64,000 nt of DNA from Altererythrobacter epoxidivorans (GCF_001281485.1 NZ_CP012669.1:248001-312000); one strand, 5' to 3'; numbered from the stretch's first letter, positions 55,951 through 64,000 are shown. Notes: generated by a model from the letters alone, not told the origin. Program-made: numbers and translations.

Positions 55951-57048
55951 ATGACCATGGACACTGCATTCGATCAAGGCGCGCCCACGCGCCCCGCACC
56001 CGCTACCCGCGCACAGTTCCTTGCCAGCGATGACAAGGCGATGCTGCGTGCCGCCCGCGACCTGACCAAGGGGCTGGGGACGGCCAGGGGTGCCTATTAC
56101 TGGCCCGACATGCTGTTGTCGGTGCTGGTGGGTTATGGCGCCATGGCAGGGGCGATTCTGGTCGAAAGCGTGCCGATGGCCGTTGTACTCGGCCTGGTGT
56201 CTTCGCTCGCGCTCTACCGCGCGCTGATGTTCATTCACGAGCTTACGCATATCCACCGCGATGCGCTGCCCGGTTTTCGGACGGCCTGGAACCTGCTGGT
56301 CGGAATTCCGCTGCTGACGCCAAGCTTCATGTACGAAGGTGTGCACACGCTGCATCACAAGCGCACGCAGTACGGCACAGTCGAAGATCCCGAATATCTC
56401 CCGCTTGCACTGATGAAGCCGTGGAGCCTGCCGCTTTTCGTGCTTATCGCATTGCTCGCTCCGGTCGGTTTCCTGCTTCGTTACGCGGTGCTGGTGCCGC
56501 TGGGCGTCATCATTCCCCCGGTTCGCAAGCTGGTTTGGGAGCGCGCATCGGCGCTCATGATCAATCCGGAATTTCGCCGGAAACCTGCCGAGGGCGATTT
56601 CAGGCGCCGCGTGATGTGGCAGGAATTCGGCGGGTTCATCTGGGCGTGGACCCTACTTGCGAGCACGCAGTTCGTCGGCTGGCGACCGCTCCTGATCGGC
56701 ATGGCGATCGTCTCGTTCACGGCAGTCCTCAACCAGCTTCGCACATTGGTGGCCCATCTGTGGGAGAACGAGGGCGAGCCGATGACGGTAACCGCGCAGT
56801 TCCTCGATAGCGTGAACGTGCCGCCACCCGGCCTTGCAGCCGAGATCTGGGCACCTGTCGGACTGCGCTATCACGCGCTGCATCACCTGATGCCGTCGAT
56901 GCCCTATCATGACCTGCCCGAGGCGCATCGCCGCCTGCGGTCGGAACTGGGCGAGCTGTCGACCTATGACGGGGCGAACCACCCGGGCATGGCGGTGCTG
57001 GTCGCGCGCATCGCGCAGAGCACGATGAAGCGGCGCGCCGCCGACTGA
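55951..57048 (+). CDS. Fatty acid desaturase
   Basis: A 365-residue membrane-bound diiron enzyme. Three His boxes bind the metals: HELTHIHRD (near residue 97), HTLHHKRTQYG (near 132), and RYHALHHLMPSMPYH (near 310). About four membrane helices lie between. It probably introduces a double bond into acyl lipids or modifies carotenoid or hopanoid-type lipids; the region-selectivity cannot be read from sequence. Divergent from the YghO-like gene with a 140-base gap. Confidence 0.9.
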   Translation: MTMDTAFDQGAPTRPAPATRAQFLASDDKAMLRAARDLTKGLGTARGAYYWPDMLLSVLVGYGAMAGAILVESVPMAVVLGLVSSLALYRALMFIHELTHIHRDALPGFRTAWNLLVGIPLLTPSFMYEGVHTLHHKRTQYGTVEDPEYLPLALMKPWSLPLFVLIALLAPVGFLLRYAVLVPLGVIIPPVRKLVWERASALMINPEFRRKPAEGDFRRRVMWQEFGGFIWAWTLLASTQFVGWRPLLIGMAIVSFTAVLNQLRTLVAHLWENEGEPMTVTAQFLDSVNVPPPGLAAEIWAPVGLRYHALHHLMPSMPYHDLPEAHRRLRSELGELSTYDGANHPGMAVLVARIAQSTMKRRAAD

Positions 57049-57074
57049 CTAACGATAGCGAACCTCCGGATACA

Positions 57075-57112
57075 AAAAGGCCGCGAAGTCCATGAAGGAC
57101 CCGCGGCCTTTT
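57075..57112. terminator. Terminator between the desaturase and lipoprotein genes
   Basis: An 11-bp outer stem (AAAAGGCCGCG with CGCGGCCTTTT) encloses an inner GTCC/GGAC stem. A-rich and T-rich flanks allow bidirectional action between the convergent genes. Confidence 0.9.
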
Positions 57113-57136
57113 CAGTAAGCGCGTTGCTTTCGGGTG

Positions 57137-57391
57137 TTAGTCGACCTTGATGTCGGCCTTCACGCCATCTTCACTGATGGTCGCATCGACGTCCGAACCG
57201 TCGATCCGGACGCTCGAACCTTCTTCGGTCGTCGCCGGAACTTCGACCGGTACTTCTTCCGTTACGACGGTGGTTTCGGTTGCGGTGGGTTCCACGACGG
57301 TTTCGGTGCCATCGCCTTCCGGCGAGTCGGTTTCGGCACAGGCACCGAGAGCAAGACCAAGGGCGAGGACGGGGATTGCTAGCTTTTTCAT
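57137..57391 (-). CDS. Small stress-induced lipoprotein candidate
   Basis: An 84-residue lipoprotein: signal MKKLAIPVLALGLALGAC with lipobox LGAC, then a Thr/Glu/Val-rich linker (TETTVVTEEVPVEVPATTEE) and a short polar end with DGSDVDATISEDG. AAGGAG precedes the ATG with a 9-base spacer. An exact EcfG promoter lies 36 bases upstream of the start, so it is a probable member of the general stress regulon. No known family. Confidence 0.85.
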   Translation of the reverse strand: MKKLAIPVLALGLALGACAETDSPEGDGTETVVEPTATETTVVTEEVPVEVPATTEEGSSVRIDGSDVDATISEDGVKADIKVD

Positions 57392-57426
57392 TTCTTTGCT
57401 CCTTTGTGGCAAGAATGTGGCAAAGA

Positions 57427-57451
57427 AACGGGCCGTACGCGCCTTTGTTCC
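57427..57451 (-). promoter_or_regulatory. EcfG-type promoter of the small lipoprotein gene
   Basis: The minus strand reads GGAAC (57451-57447), 16 bases, CGTT (57430-57427), an exact match, in the short gap after lptG. A start site near 57420 would give a leader of about 30 bases. Confidence 0.85.
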
Positions 57452-57454
57452 CGG

Positions 57455-58558
57455 CTACTCTTCCGTCCGCACGAGCACGGTCTCGCCGATCAGCAGGAAC
57501 AGCAGGAAGGGTCCCCACGCTGCAAGGAAGGGCGGATATCCGCCGAAGCTACCCATCGCGAGCGCTGCATTGTCGACCACGAAATAGGCAAAACCGAGCG
57601 CCATCCCGATGATTGCACGCAGGAAGAGCTGCCCCGATCGTGCGAGGCCGAATGCGGCAACCGCGCCAAGGAGCGGCATGAGGAAAGCCGACAGGGGCCC
57701 GGAAATCTTGTGCCACCATTTCGCCCGCAATTCGGATGTGCGGCGACCGGCTGCCTCATAGGCGTCGATTGATCGCGATAGGGTGAAGAAGTCTTCTGCA
57801 TCGGGATCGACCGTTTCCAGCTCGATCTGGTCGAGCGTCAGCCCCTCTCCGACCGTCAGGCTTTCGAGGGTCTTCGTGTCGGCCCTGCCGACGTCGAACT
57901 GCTCGACGTTCTCGAGTTTCCATCCGGGGTTGGCGTAGGTCGCTTTCTCTGCCCGGCTGCGTTGGCTGATCATCCCGCCGGGGCGGCGTTCGTACCAGGT
58001 GACATCGCTCATGACGGTGTTTTCGCCGATGCCGGTCACATTTGTGGCGGTCAGGACGTTTGTCCCGTCAGTCAGATAGACGTTGGCCCTGATCGTCGAG
58101 GCACCCGCCTCAGGCACCGGACCGAATTCCGCCGCTTCCCATGCTTTCAGCGTGGCTGTTGCGCGGGTCACGATCCGTTCGTTGAAGGCGAAGCTTGCGA
58201 CCGACACGATCCCTGCGGTGAGCAGCAGCGGCGCCAGGACCTGGTGCGCCGATAAACCCGCGGCCTTCATCGCGATGACTTCGCTGTTCTGATTAAGGGC
58301 GACCAGCGTGATGATGGTGGCAAGAAGTACGGCATAGGGCACGAAGCGCTGGATAAGCTGCGGTATGCGCAATCCCGCATAGGTCAGCAGTTCTCCCTGC
58401 CCGTTACCGGCAACGGCGAGGATGTCGCCGCTCTTGGCCAGGAGGTCGAGCATCATCAGCACCAGGACCAGCATCACCAGCACGGCGAGGATGCGCGCAA
58501 TGAACAGCCGGCCGAGGTAGAAGGTCAGGCTCTTCGAAGGGAAGAAATCGAATTGCAT
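57455..58558 (-). CDS. lptG: LPS export permease LptG
   Basis: A 367-residue inner-membrane subunit of the LptB2FG ABC transporter that extracts lipopolysaccharide. It has three N-terminal helices (YLGRLFIARILAVLVMLVLVL start), a periplasmic beta-jellyroll (about 130-265), and three C-terminal helices. The coupling-helix region reads LIQRFVPYAVLLATIITLVALNQNSEVIAMKAAGLS. It follows lptF by 13 bases on the same strand. Confidence 0.95.
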   Translation of the reverse strand: MQFDFFPSKSLTFYLGRLFIARILAVLVMLVLVLMMLDLLAKSGDILAVAGNGQGELLTYAGLRIPQLIQRFVPYAVLLATIITLVALNQNSEVIAMKAAGLSAHQVLAPLLLTAGIVSVASFAFNERIVTRATATLKAWEAAEFGPVPEAGASTIRANVYLTDGTNVLTATNVTGIGENTVMSDVTWYERRPGGMISQRSRAEKATYANPGWKLENVEQFDVGRADTKTLESLTVGEGLTLDQIELETVDPDAEDFFTLSRSIDAYEAAGRRTSELRAKWWHKISGPLSAFLMPLLGAVAAFGLARSGQLFLRAIIGMALGFAYFVVDNAALAMGSFGGYPPFLAAWGPFLLFLLIGETVLVRTEE

Positions 58559-58571
58559 CGGGCCCCTGGTC

Positions 58572-59810
58572 CTATTCTGCCGGTGCAGTTTCCATCGCCG
58601 CGACCTGGCGCGGACGGCGGCGCTTGAACAGCTTGCGCAGGCGCTTTGTCAGCTTCGCGAACCACGCCTCGAGCGCGCCGATTGCCTGTCCTCCGGGAAC
58701 ATAGGCGACGCGATAATACATCCACAGGATCAAAGCGGCGAACAGGGCAAACGGGCCCCACAGGGCAAGGATCGGATCGACCCGGCCAAGCGCGGCAATG
58801 TCTTCGCCGTACTGGTTCACCTTGTGATAGGAAACGACCATGATGATCGACACGAAGACGCCAAGCGCGCTCGTGGATCGCTTCGGAGGGATGGCCAGGG
58901 CCACGGCGAGCAATGGCATCAGCAGCATCATCACGACTTCGACCAGCCTGAAATTGAAACTCGCCTGGCTCGCGTCGCGCACATCGTCCGGCGCATTCTG
59001 GTTCCAGCCAATGCGGAGCAGTTCCGGCAGAATGTATTCCCGCTCGTCGTCCCCCCGGTTCCGGAATTCCTCTATCCGGGGCAGGTCGATCGGAAGATCG
59101 TGCCGGGTGAAGCTCAACACGCGCGGACTTGTTCCTTCTGCCCCCGTATCCTGGATGATCGTACCATCGCTCAGGCGCAGGATGATCGTGTCGGGGCTGT
59201 CGCTGGTGGCGAGGAAAGCGCCTTCGCGTGCAGAGATCGACAGCACCTGGCCCTTGTCGTTGGATACGCGGGCGAAGATCCCTTTCAGCTGCCGGCCTTC
59301 GTCCTCGCTCTGCTCGATCCTGAGGGCCATGCGGTCCTTCAGAGTCGTGAACTCTCCGACCTTGATCGAGGCACCCAGCGCCCCTGACCGCAGTTCGTAT
59401 TCCATCTGCTCGTAGTAGAAACGGCTCTTTGGCTGGATGTAGAACACCAGCGCGACGTTGACCGCGACGAGCACTGCAGTGATCAGGTAGGGCGTGCGCA
59501 GCAGCCGGTTGTAGCTCATGCCGACCGCACGCATCACGTCGAGTTCGCTGGAGGTCGCCAGCTTGCGGAAGGCGAGCAGGACGCCGAGCAGCAGCCCCAG
59601 CGGAATTGCAAGGCTGGCATATTCGGGGATAAGTGCAGCGAGCATCCGGAAAACGACGCCGATCGGGCCGCCTTCCTCGCCAACGAACTGGAACAGGCGC
59701 AGCATTTTTTCGAGCAGCAGCAACGATGCCGCCAGCGCGAAAACCCCGAGCATGGGGATGAGCGTCAGCCGCAGGATATAGCGGTCAATGCTGGGAAGGG
59801 GATTTGACAA
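58572..59810 (-). CDS. lptF: LPS export permease LptF
   Basis: A 412-residue partner of LptG with the same six-helix plan and periplasmic domain (about 130-270). The coupling region reads LIPEYASLAIPLGLLLGVLLAFRKLATSSELDVMRAVGMS. The start MSNPLPSIDRYILRL fits the family. A basic C-terminal tail (LTKRLRKLFKRRRPRQ) is longer than usual. clpS lies 63 bases upstream on the same strand. Confidence 0.95.
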   Translation of the reverse strand: MSNPLPSIDRYILRLTLIPMLGVFALAASLLLLEKMLRLFQFVGEEGGPIGVVFRMLAALIPEYASLAIPLGLLLGVLLAFRKLATSSELDVMRAVGMSYNRLLRTPYLITAVLVAVNVALVFYIQPKSRFYYEQMEYELRSGALGASIKVGEFTTLKDRMALRIEQSEDEGRQLKGIFARVSNDKGQVLSISAREGAFLATSDSPDTIILRLSDGTIIQDTGAEGTSPRVLSFTRHDLPIDLPRIEEFRNRGDDEREYILPELLRIGWNQNAPDDVRDASQASFNFRLVEVVMMLLMPLLAVALAIPPKRSTSALGVFVSIIMVVSYHKVNQYGEDIAALGRVDPILALWGPFALFAALILWMYYRVAYVPGGQAIGALEAWFAKLTKRLRKLFKRRRPRQVAAMETAPAE

Positions 59811-59873
59811 ACTGCCTCGGGACGCGATCGGATTGCTTTGTTCGAACGCCCCTAGCGCGATTTTTGTCCCGGG

Positions 59874-60203
59874 TCAGGCCTTTTCGAGGGTGCACTGCAG
59901 CGGGTGCTGGTTCTGCCGCGCAAAATCCATCACCTGGTTCACCTTCGTTTCGGCAACCTCGTATGGGAAGATTCCGCATACACCCACGCCTTTCTGGTGG
60001 ACCTGGAGCATGACGCGGGTCGCCTGTTCGAGGTCCATCGAGAAGAACCGTTTGAGCACCATGACGACGAATTCCATCGGCGTGTAATCGTCGTTGAGCA
60101 TCAGCACCTTGTACTGGCTCGGCTTTTTAGGGCGTGCCTTGGTCTTGGTGGCGATGCCGACCTGATCGTCACTGCCCGCGTCGTCGCCTGCATCATCAGC
60201 CAT
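59874..60203 (-). CDS. clpS: ClpS adaptor protein
   Basis: A 109-residue adaptor that brings N-degron substrates to ClpAP. The core [23 protein letters not shown] with the NDD-x-P/T-x-E-F pocket, [25 protein letters not shown] and the terminal [10 protein letters not shown] are highly conserved. The start used gives [16 protein letters not shown]; an upstream in-frame ATG at 60263 would add 20 residues. clpA is not adjacent. Confidence 0.94.
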   Translation of the reverse strand: MADDAGDDAGSDDQVGIATKTKARPKKPSQYKVLMLNDDYTPMEFVVMVLKRFFSMDLEQATRVMLQVHQKGVGVCGIFPYEVAETKVNQVMDFARQNQHPLQCTLEKA

Positions 60204-60378
60204 CGCGACAAATGGGATGGGCTGCGCAATCGTGCGGGAAGGATAGGTGGTCGATCGGATCATAGGTGGGCCAATATCGTATCGCTTGGGAGAATCGCAA
60301 GAATGCGTTTGCCCGCGTTTCGCTAAAATACCTTAAGCCGGTGGTGCGATTACGATTTCAACACGCCAGAAAAGGAAA

Positions 60379-60407
60379 ACCGGACGAACCACTAGGGTCC
60401 GCCCGGT
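60379..60407 (-). terminator. Rho-independent terminator after the phasin
   Basis: A 12-bp stem (60379-60390 with 60396-60407, two G-U pairs), loop of five, then TTTTCC and TTTT on the minus strand. Confidence 0.85.
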
Positions 60408-60419
60408 CCTTGTTCGCGA

Positions 60420-60447
60420 GCCGGCGAGGGAGAGAGGAGATGCCGGC
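60420..60447 (-). ncRNA. Hairpin with pyrimidine-rich loop in the phasin 3' region
   Basis: GCCGGC (60442-60447 and 60420-60425) forms a stem around a 16-base loop that reads ATCTCCTCTCTCCCTC on the minus strand. Directly after it comes the terminator. The layout repeats that of the candidate sRNA near 53.8 kb, though the loop is less C-pure. It may be only part of a compound terminator. Confidence 0.4.
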
Positions 60448-60472
60448 CCAGCAGAACTTAAATCAGTAAGGC

Positions 60473-61264
60473 TTAGGCAGCCTTCTTGATCTTTTCAGCA
60501 GCGACGCTGACGCGGTTCGAAATCGGCGCGAATGCATCGTTGTAAAGTTTCACGAGAGCTTCGGTGCGCTGCGAACCGAACGAAACGGCTGCGTCGAAGT
60601 TACGACGGGCCAGCTCGCCTTGCAGCTGCATGAATTCGGTCGGCGACTTGACGGTTGCCATCTTCTTCACGTCTGCGGTGACGGTTTCGAAAGCGGACTT
60701 GCCGTTTTCGATGTCGGTGCGGGCCAGTTCCTGGGCGCCAGCGAAGAAAATCTTGCCGGATTCGACGACTGCTTCGACATTAGCCTTGCTGAATTCGCCT
60801 ACTTCGCCAGCGAATTCGCCGGTCTTGGCATAGGCAGTCTTCATGCGGGTCTGAACGTCGGCAGCCATTTCCTTGGCGGTTTTGGTGAAATCGGTGGTCT
60901 TTGCAGTGGCCATGATCTTGTCCTTAATCTGGGAAACCTTGGTGGTCTGAGCTGGTTTGGCGGCAGCCTTCTTCGGCGCAGCCTTCGATTTCGCTACAAC
61001 AGCCTTCTTGGGGGCAGGCTTGGCAGCGACAGTCTTCTTCTTGGGCGCAGCCTTCTTGGCTACGGCCTTCTTCTTGGGTGCAGCTTTCTTCGCAGGAGCC
61101 TTCACCGCCTTCTTGACGGCTTCGACCTTCACTTCAGCCTTCGGAGCATCCGCTTCGACGGCTTTCGCGACTGCTTTCTCGCTCACCTTGGTCTTTGCAG
61201 CTGCTTCGGCATAAGCCTTCTCGGCAGCGGCATCGATCTTCGACTGGTTGGCATTTTCAGCCAT
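60473..61264 (-). CDS. Phasin with histone-like N-terminal repeats
   Basis: A 263-residue PHA-granule protein. Residues 1-120 are Lys/Ala/Pro-rich and contain repeats such as KKAAPKKKAVAKKAAPKKK, like histone H1/AlgP tails. Residues 125-260 form a phasin-family domain (MAADVQTRMKTAYAKTGEFAGEVGEFSKANVEAVV; SPTEFMQLQGELARRNFD) that coats polyhydroxyalkanoate granules. It follows phaC, separated by a gap with TGCAGTGCACAA repeats. The basic tail suggests DNA contact as in PhaM-type proteins, an inference. Confidence 0.9.
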   Translation of the reverse strand: MAENANQSKIDAAAEKAYAEAAAKTKVSEKAVAKAVEADAPKAEVKVEAVKKAVKAPAKKAAPKKKAVAKKAAPKKKTVAAKPAPKKAVVAKSKAAPKKAAAKPAQTTKVSQIKDKIMATAKTTDFTKTAKEMAADVQTRMKTAYAKTGEFAGEVGEFSKANVEAVVESGKIFFAGAQELARTDIENGKSAFETVTADVKKMATVKSPTEFMQLQGELARRNFDAAVSFGSQRTEALVKLYNDAFAPISNRVSVAAEKIKKAA

Positions 61265-61282
61265 AGAAACCTCGCTTCATGT

Positions 61283-61343
61283 TGCAGTGCACAAAAATAG
61301 GCATTGCAACTGCGAAGTCAAGGATTTTTTGTGCAGTGCACAA
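61283..61343. promoter_or_regulatory. Candidate PhaR operators upstream of the phasin
   Basis: TGCAGTGCACAA occurs twice (61283-61294 and 61332-61343) as a direct repeat 49 bases apart; the second lies in a near-palindrome TTGTGCAGTGCACAA. TGCA-rich repeats are typical targets of the PHA repressor PhaR. phaR itself is not in the window. Confidence 0.55.
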
Positions 61344-61373
61344 TAACGGAGAAAGGCGAGTGAATTTAGTGCG

Positions 61374-63272
61374 TTAACGGGCTTTCACGTAGCGACCGGG
61401 AGCATCTTCGATCACTTTATCGCCCTTCCCACCGGGTTTCCGCTTGCCGGTTGCGGGGACTTTGGCGCTGTCCTGAGCTTCCAGCCATTCGATCCAGTTC
61501 GGCCACCAGCTTCCCGGATGCTCGGTCGCCCCGTCGCGGAATTCTTGCAACGATGCGGCCGAACTGTCGCCGGTCCAGTACTGGTATTTGTTGGCGTCGG
61601 GCGGATTGACCACGCCGGCGATATGGCCCGAGCCTGCGAGGAGGAAGTTTACAGGCCCCTTGAAGTGGCGGGTGATGCGCCACACGCTTTCCGCCGGCGC
61701 GATGTGATCTTCCTTGCCGGCCTGAATGTATGAAGGCGTGTGGACCTGCGTCAGGTCGATCGGCGTGCCGTCAGCCTCCAGCGCGTCGGGGACCACCAGC
61801 TTGTTGTCGCGATAGAGGTCGCGCAGGTAATCATTGTGCCACTTCGCGGGCAGATTGGTGACGTCGCCGTTCCAGTGCAGCAGGTCGAAGGCCGGATAGT
61901 CTTCACCCAGCAGGTAATTGTTGACGACGTAGTTCCAGATCAGGTCCTTCCCGCGCAGCGAGTTGAACGTCATCGCGAGATAGCGACCGTCGAGATATCC
62001 GTCGTTCGATAGCGAGCCGATCATCTGCAGCTGACCATCGTCGATGAAGTGCTTGAGCTCGCCGCTCTTCTCGAAATCGACCTGGGCGGTGAAGAACGTC
62101 GCGCTCTTCACCTTGTCGGCTTCGCCCCGCCGGGCGAGGATGGCCAGTGTTGCCGCCAGCGTCGTACCGGCCACGCAATATCCGATGGTGTGGACCGCCG
62201 GGACCTTCAGCCGCTCGCGCACCTTGTCGATCGCCTCGATCTGGCTGCGAATGTAATCGTCCCAGACGATGTCCTTCATGCTGGCATCGGCCGATTTCCA
62301 GCTGACGACGAAGACGGTTATCCCCTGGTCGACCGCCCATTTGATGAAGCTCTTCTTGGGCGTGAGGTCGAGAATATAGAAGCGGTTGATCCACGGTGGG
62401 AAGATAACGAGCGGAACCTCGTAAACCTCCTCCGTCGAGGGGCTGTACTGGATCAGCTGGTACAGGTTTGTCTCGAATACGACCTTTCCCGGGGTCGCGG
62501 CCAGATTTTCGCCGAGAGTGAACGCATCGGCATCGGTGTGGGTCAGTTGCCCACGCTCCAGATCCTTGATGAGATGGCGCATACCCTTAACCAGGTTCTG
62601 CCCCTTGGTCTCGATGGTGCGCTTCAGCACGACTGGGTTGGTCAGGATGAAATTGTCCGGGCTCATCGCTTCGACCAGCGCGGTGGTCGCGAATTCGAGC
62701 TGCTTCTTTTCTTCGGTGCCGATGCCCTTCAGGTTCTTTGCGGCCGAAACGAAATACTCTGACAGCATCAGATAGGTTTGATGCAGCAGTGCAAATGCCG
62801 GGTGGTCCTGCCACGCCGGATCGGAAAAACGGCGGTCCTTGCGCGGCAGTTCGGGCTTGTGATCCTGGTCCTCGCTGCCGGCTGCAAACCGGCTGAACAC
62901 CCCTTGCCACAGCGCCATGGTGTCGCCTGCCATTTTCTGGGCGGCTTCGAAGGATGCAGTCGGAACCTGTTTTGCCAGGCTCTGGGTCAGCAGCATGAAT
63001 TGTGCAGGGTCGAGCGGGTTTCCGGTGGCGGCAGATTTCTTCGCCTGTTGCTGGACAAACTCCAGCCACATCGCATGCATTTCGCTGGCTGTGCGCGACC
63101 ATTCGGCAACGTCTTCGGGCGTATAGGGGGAGGCGCCGGGCTGAGACTGCGAGGCTGCCATTGCCTGTGGCAACTGGCCGAACATCTCGCGCATCGCCTC
63201 GCCTTGCATGTCGAAGAACGCACGGAAGGGTTCTGCCTGCTGTTTCCAGAAGTCGCCGGGGTCGTTCGCCAT
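61374..63272 (-). CDS. phaC: Class I polyhydroxyalkanoate synthase
   Basis: A 632-residue enzyme that polymerises 3-hydroxyacyl-CoA, about 40-60 residues longer than the usual class I length. The catalytic Cys is in the lipase-like box GYCVAGTTLAA (near residue 350), with catalytic Asp in AGKEDHIAP and His in GSGHIAGVVNPP. The N-terminal domain begins MANDPGDFWKQQAEPFRAFF. The last ~15 residues are basic. The phasin follows after a 109-base gap on the same strand. Confidence 0.96.
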   Translation of the reverse strand: MANDPGDFWKQQAEPFRAFFDMQGEAMREMFGQLPQAMAASQSQPGASPYTPEDVAEWSRTASEMHAMWLEFVQQQAKKSAATGNPLDPAQFMLLTQSLAKQVPTASFEAAQKMAGDTMALWQGVFSRFAAGSEDQDHKPELPRKDRRFSDPAWQDHPAFALLHQTYLMLSEYFVSAAKNLKGIGTEEKKQLEFATTALVEAMSPDNFILTNPVVLKRTIETKGQNLVKGMRHLIKDLERGQLTHTDADAFTLGENLAATPGKVVFETNLYQLIQYSPSTEEVYEVPLVIFPPWINRFYILDLTPKKSFIKWAVDQGITVFVVSWKSADASMKDIVWDDYIRSQIEAIDKVRERLKVPAVHTIGYCVAGTTLAATLAILARRGEADKVKSATFFTAQVDFEKSGELKHFIDDGQLQMIGSLSNDGYLDGRYLAMTFNSLRGKDLIWNYVVNNYLLGEDYPAFDLLHWNGDVTNLPAKWHNDYLRDLYRDNKLVVPDALEADGTPIDLTQVHTPSYIQAGKEDHIAPAESVWRITRHFKGPVNFLLAGSGHIAGVVNPPDANKYQYWTGDSSAASLQEFRDGATEHPGSWWPNWIEWLEAQDSAKVPATGKRKPGGKGDKVIEDAPGRYVKAR

Positions 63273-63331
63273 GTCGTGCTCCGTACTGCCGCTGCGCAAT
63301 GAAAGATGTTGCTGCCGATGACATAACGAAT

Positions 63332-63348
63332 GTGCATTTCATCTGCAC
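63332..63348. promoter_or_regulatory. Inverted repeat in the phaC-alaC gap
   Basis: GTGCA (63332-63336) and TGCAC (63344-63348) form an inverted repeat 60-76 bases upstream of phaC. The half-site matches the core of the repeats at the phasin, so it may be another PhaR site. Confidence 0.4.
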
Positions 63349-63416
63349 CCGATATATGCGTAGATTCGTATGCAGCGCGGCAATCACGCCGCCAGCATGA
63401 TTGGCCGAAGGACCCT

Positions 63417-64000
63417 ATGGATACCGATTTCTACCGCATGAAGCGCTTGCCGCCTTACGTTATCGCCGAAGTCAACGGCATGCGTCACGCGGCACGTCTC
63501 GCGGGTGAGGACATCATCGACCTCGGTATGGGCAATCCCGACCAGCCGCCGCCGCAGCACGTCATCGATAAATTGTGCGAAGTTGCGCAAAAACCGGACG
63601 CGCACGGATATTCGCAATCGAAAGGCATTCCGGGGCTGCGCCGCGCACAGGCCAATTATTATGGCCGCCGTTTCGGCGTGGACATCGACCCCGAAACCGA
63701 AGTTGTCGTGACCATGGGCTCGAAAGAGGGTCTGGCCAGTCTTGCCACGGCAATCACTGCACCGGGCGACGTCGTGCTCGCTCCCAACCCGTCCTATCCG
63801 ATCCACACGTTCGGGTTCATCATCGCAGGCGCGACCATTCGCAGCGTGCCGACCACGCCGGACGAGAACTATTTCAGAAGCTTGGAAAAGGCGATGCATT
63901 TCACCGTGCCGCGTCCCAGCGTGCTCGTCGTCAACTATCCTTCGAACCCGACTGCGGAAGTCGTTGATCTCGCATTTTACGAACGCCTGGTCGCCTGGGC
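63417..64000 (+). CDS. alaC: PLP-dependent aminotransferase, AlaC-like (partial)
   Basis: The first 194 residues of a class I/II aminotransferase cut by the window end. The start MDTDFYRMKRLPPYV, then EDIIDLGMGNPD, HGYSQSKGIPGLRRA, VVTMGSKEGLA and NPSYPIHTFGFIIAGA follow the order in E. coli AlaC, which makes alanine from pyruvate. The same fold is sometimes annotated as LL-diaminopimelate aminotransferase. GAAGGA precedes the ATG with a normal spacer. The PLP-Lys is beyond the window. Confidence 0.87.
   Translation, partial: MDTDFYRMKRLPPYVIAEVNGMRHAARLAGEDIIDLGMGNPDQPPPQHVIDKLCEVAQKPDAHGYSQSKGIPGLRRAQANYYGRRFGVDIDPETEVVVTMGSKEGLASLATAITAPGDVVLAPNPSYPIHTFGFIIAGATIRSVPTTPDENYFRSLEKAMHFTVPRPSVLVVNYPSNPTAEVVDLAFYERLVAW

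Overview
The window is a 64 kb stretch of high-GC alphaproteobacterial chromosome. Gene content points to the Sphingomonadales, most likely an Erythrobacter/Qipengyuania-type marine or soil organism. The clues are a complete PhyR-NepR-EcfG general stress locus, a class I PHA synthase with a phasin, a membrane-anchored cytochrome c next to pheA, a MoxR/DUF58/DUF4350/DUF4129 operon, and tight ATGA-type gene overlaps. This is inference from families; no rRNA or marker comparison was possible. There is no phage, insertion sequence, CRISPR array or plasmid function: it is core chromosome with a few unusual insertions.

Layout. 1-2.4 kb: end of an Smr-domain gene, two small membrane proteins and a membrane-bound LytTR regulator. 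2.4-7.2 kb: peroxide defence (katG, ahpF, ahpC). 7.4-12.3 kb: serine hydrolase, aroC, and ruvA-ruvB split by a low-GC orphan gene. 12.5-14.1 kb: a serine-repeat surface protein. 14.2-18.1 kb: prolyl-hydroxylase-like enzyme, rhodanese lipoprotein, acnA. 18.3-28.7 kb: a 53-residue secreted peptide, transporter, two convergent L,D-transpeptidases, HDAC-like amidohydrolase, ispG, CorA/ZntB transporter, SDR, GNAT, mechanosensitive-like channel. 28.8-36.4 kb: an eight-gene MoxR operon that ends in a class A beta-lactamase lipoprotein. 36.4-47.3 kb: pheA, cytochrome c, ppx-rlmE, tRNA-Gln, a DUF7064-like/phosphotransferase pair, LOG protein, thiD, DUF1272, glmM, dicarboxylate symporter. 47.3-54.5 kb: sodB, AI-2E permease, then the general stress response (ecfG, nepR, HWE kinase, phyR, Crp/Fnr, single-domain response regulator). 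54.6-64 kb: GNAT-like protein, desaturase, lipoprotein, lptG-lptF, clpS, phasin, phaC, alaC (cut by the window end).

How it works together. The strongest regulatory signal is a set of EcfG-type promoters (GGAAC-N16-CGTT). Exact copies lie upstream of nepR-ecfG, phyR and a small lipoprotein gene; close variants lie upstream of the histidine kinase, the single-domain response regulator and a candidate small RNA. A second recurring theme is RNA hairpins whose loops carry a C/U-rich, anti-Shine-Dalgarno-like motif (CCCCCCTCCC or similar). Two sit between ahpC and ahpF, one in the candidate sRNA after the Crp/Fnr gene, and a looser one in the phasin 3' region. Together these suggest a stress-linked post-transcriptional layer, which is the most promising undescribed feature here.
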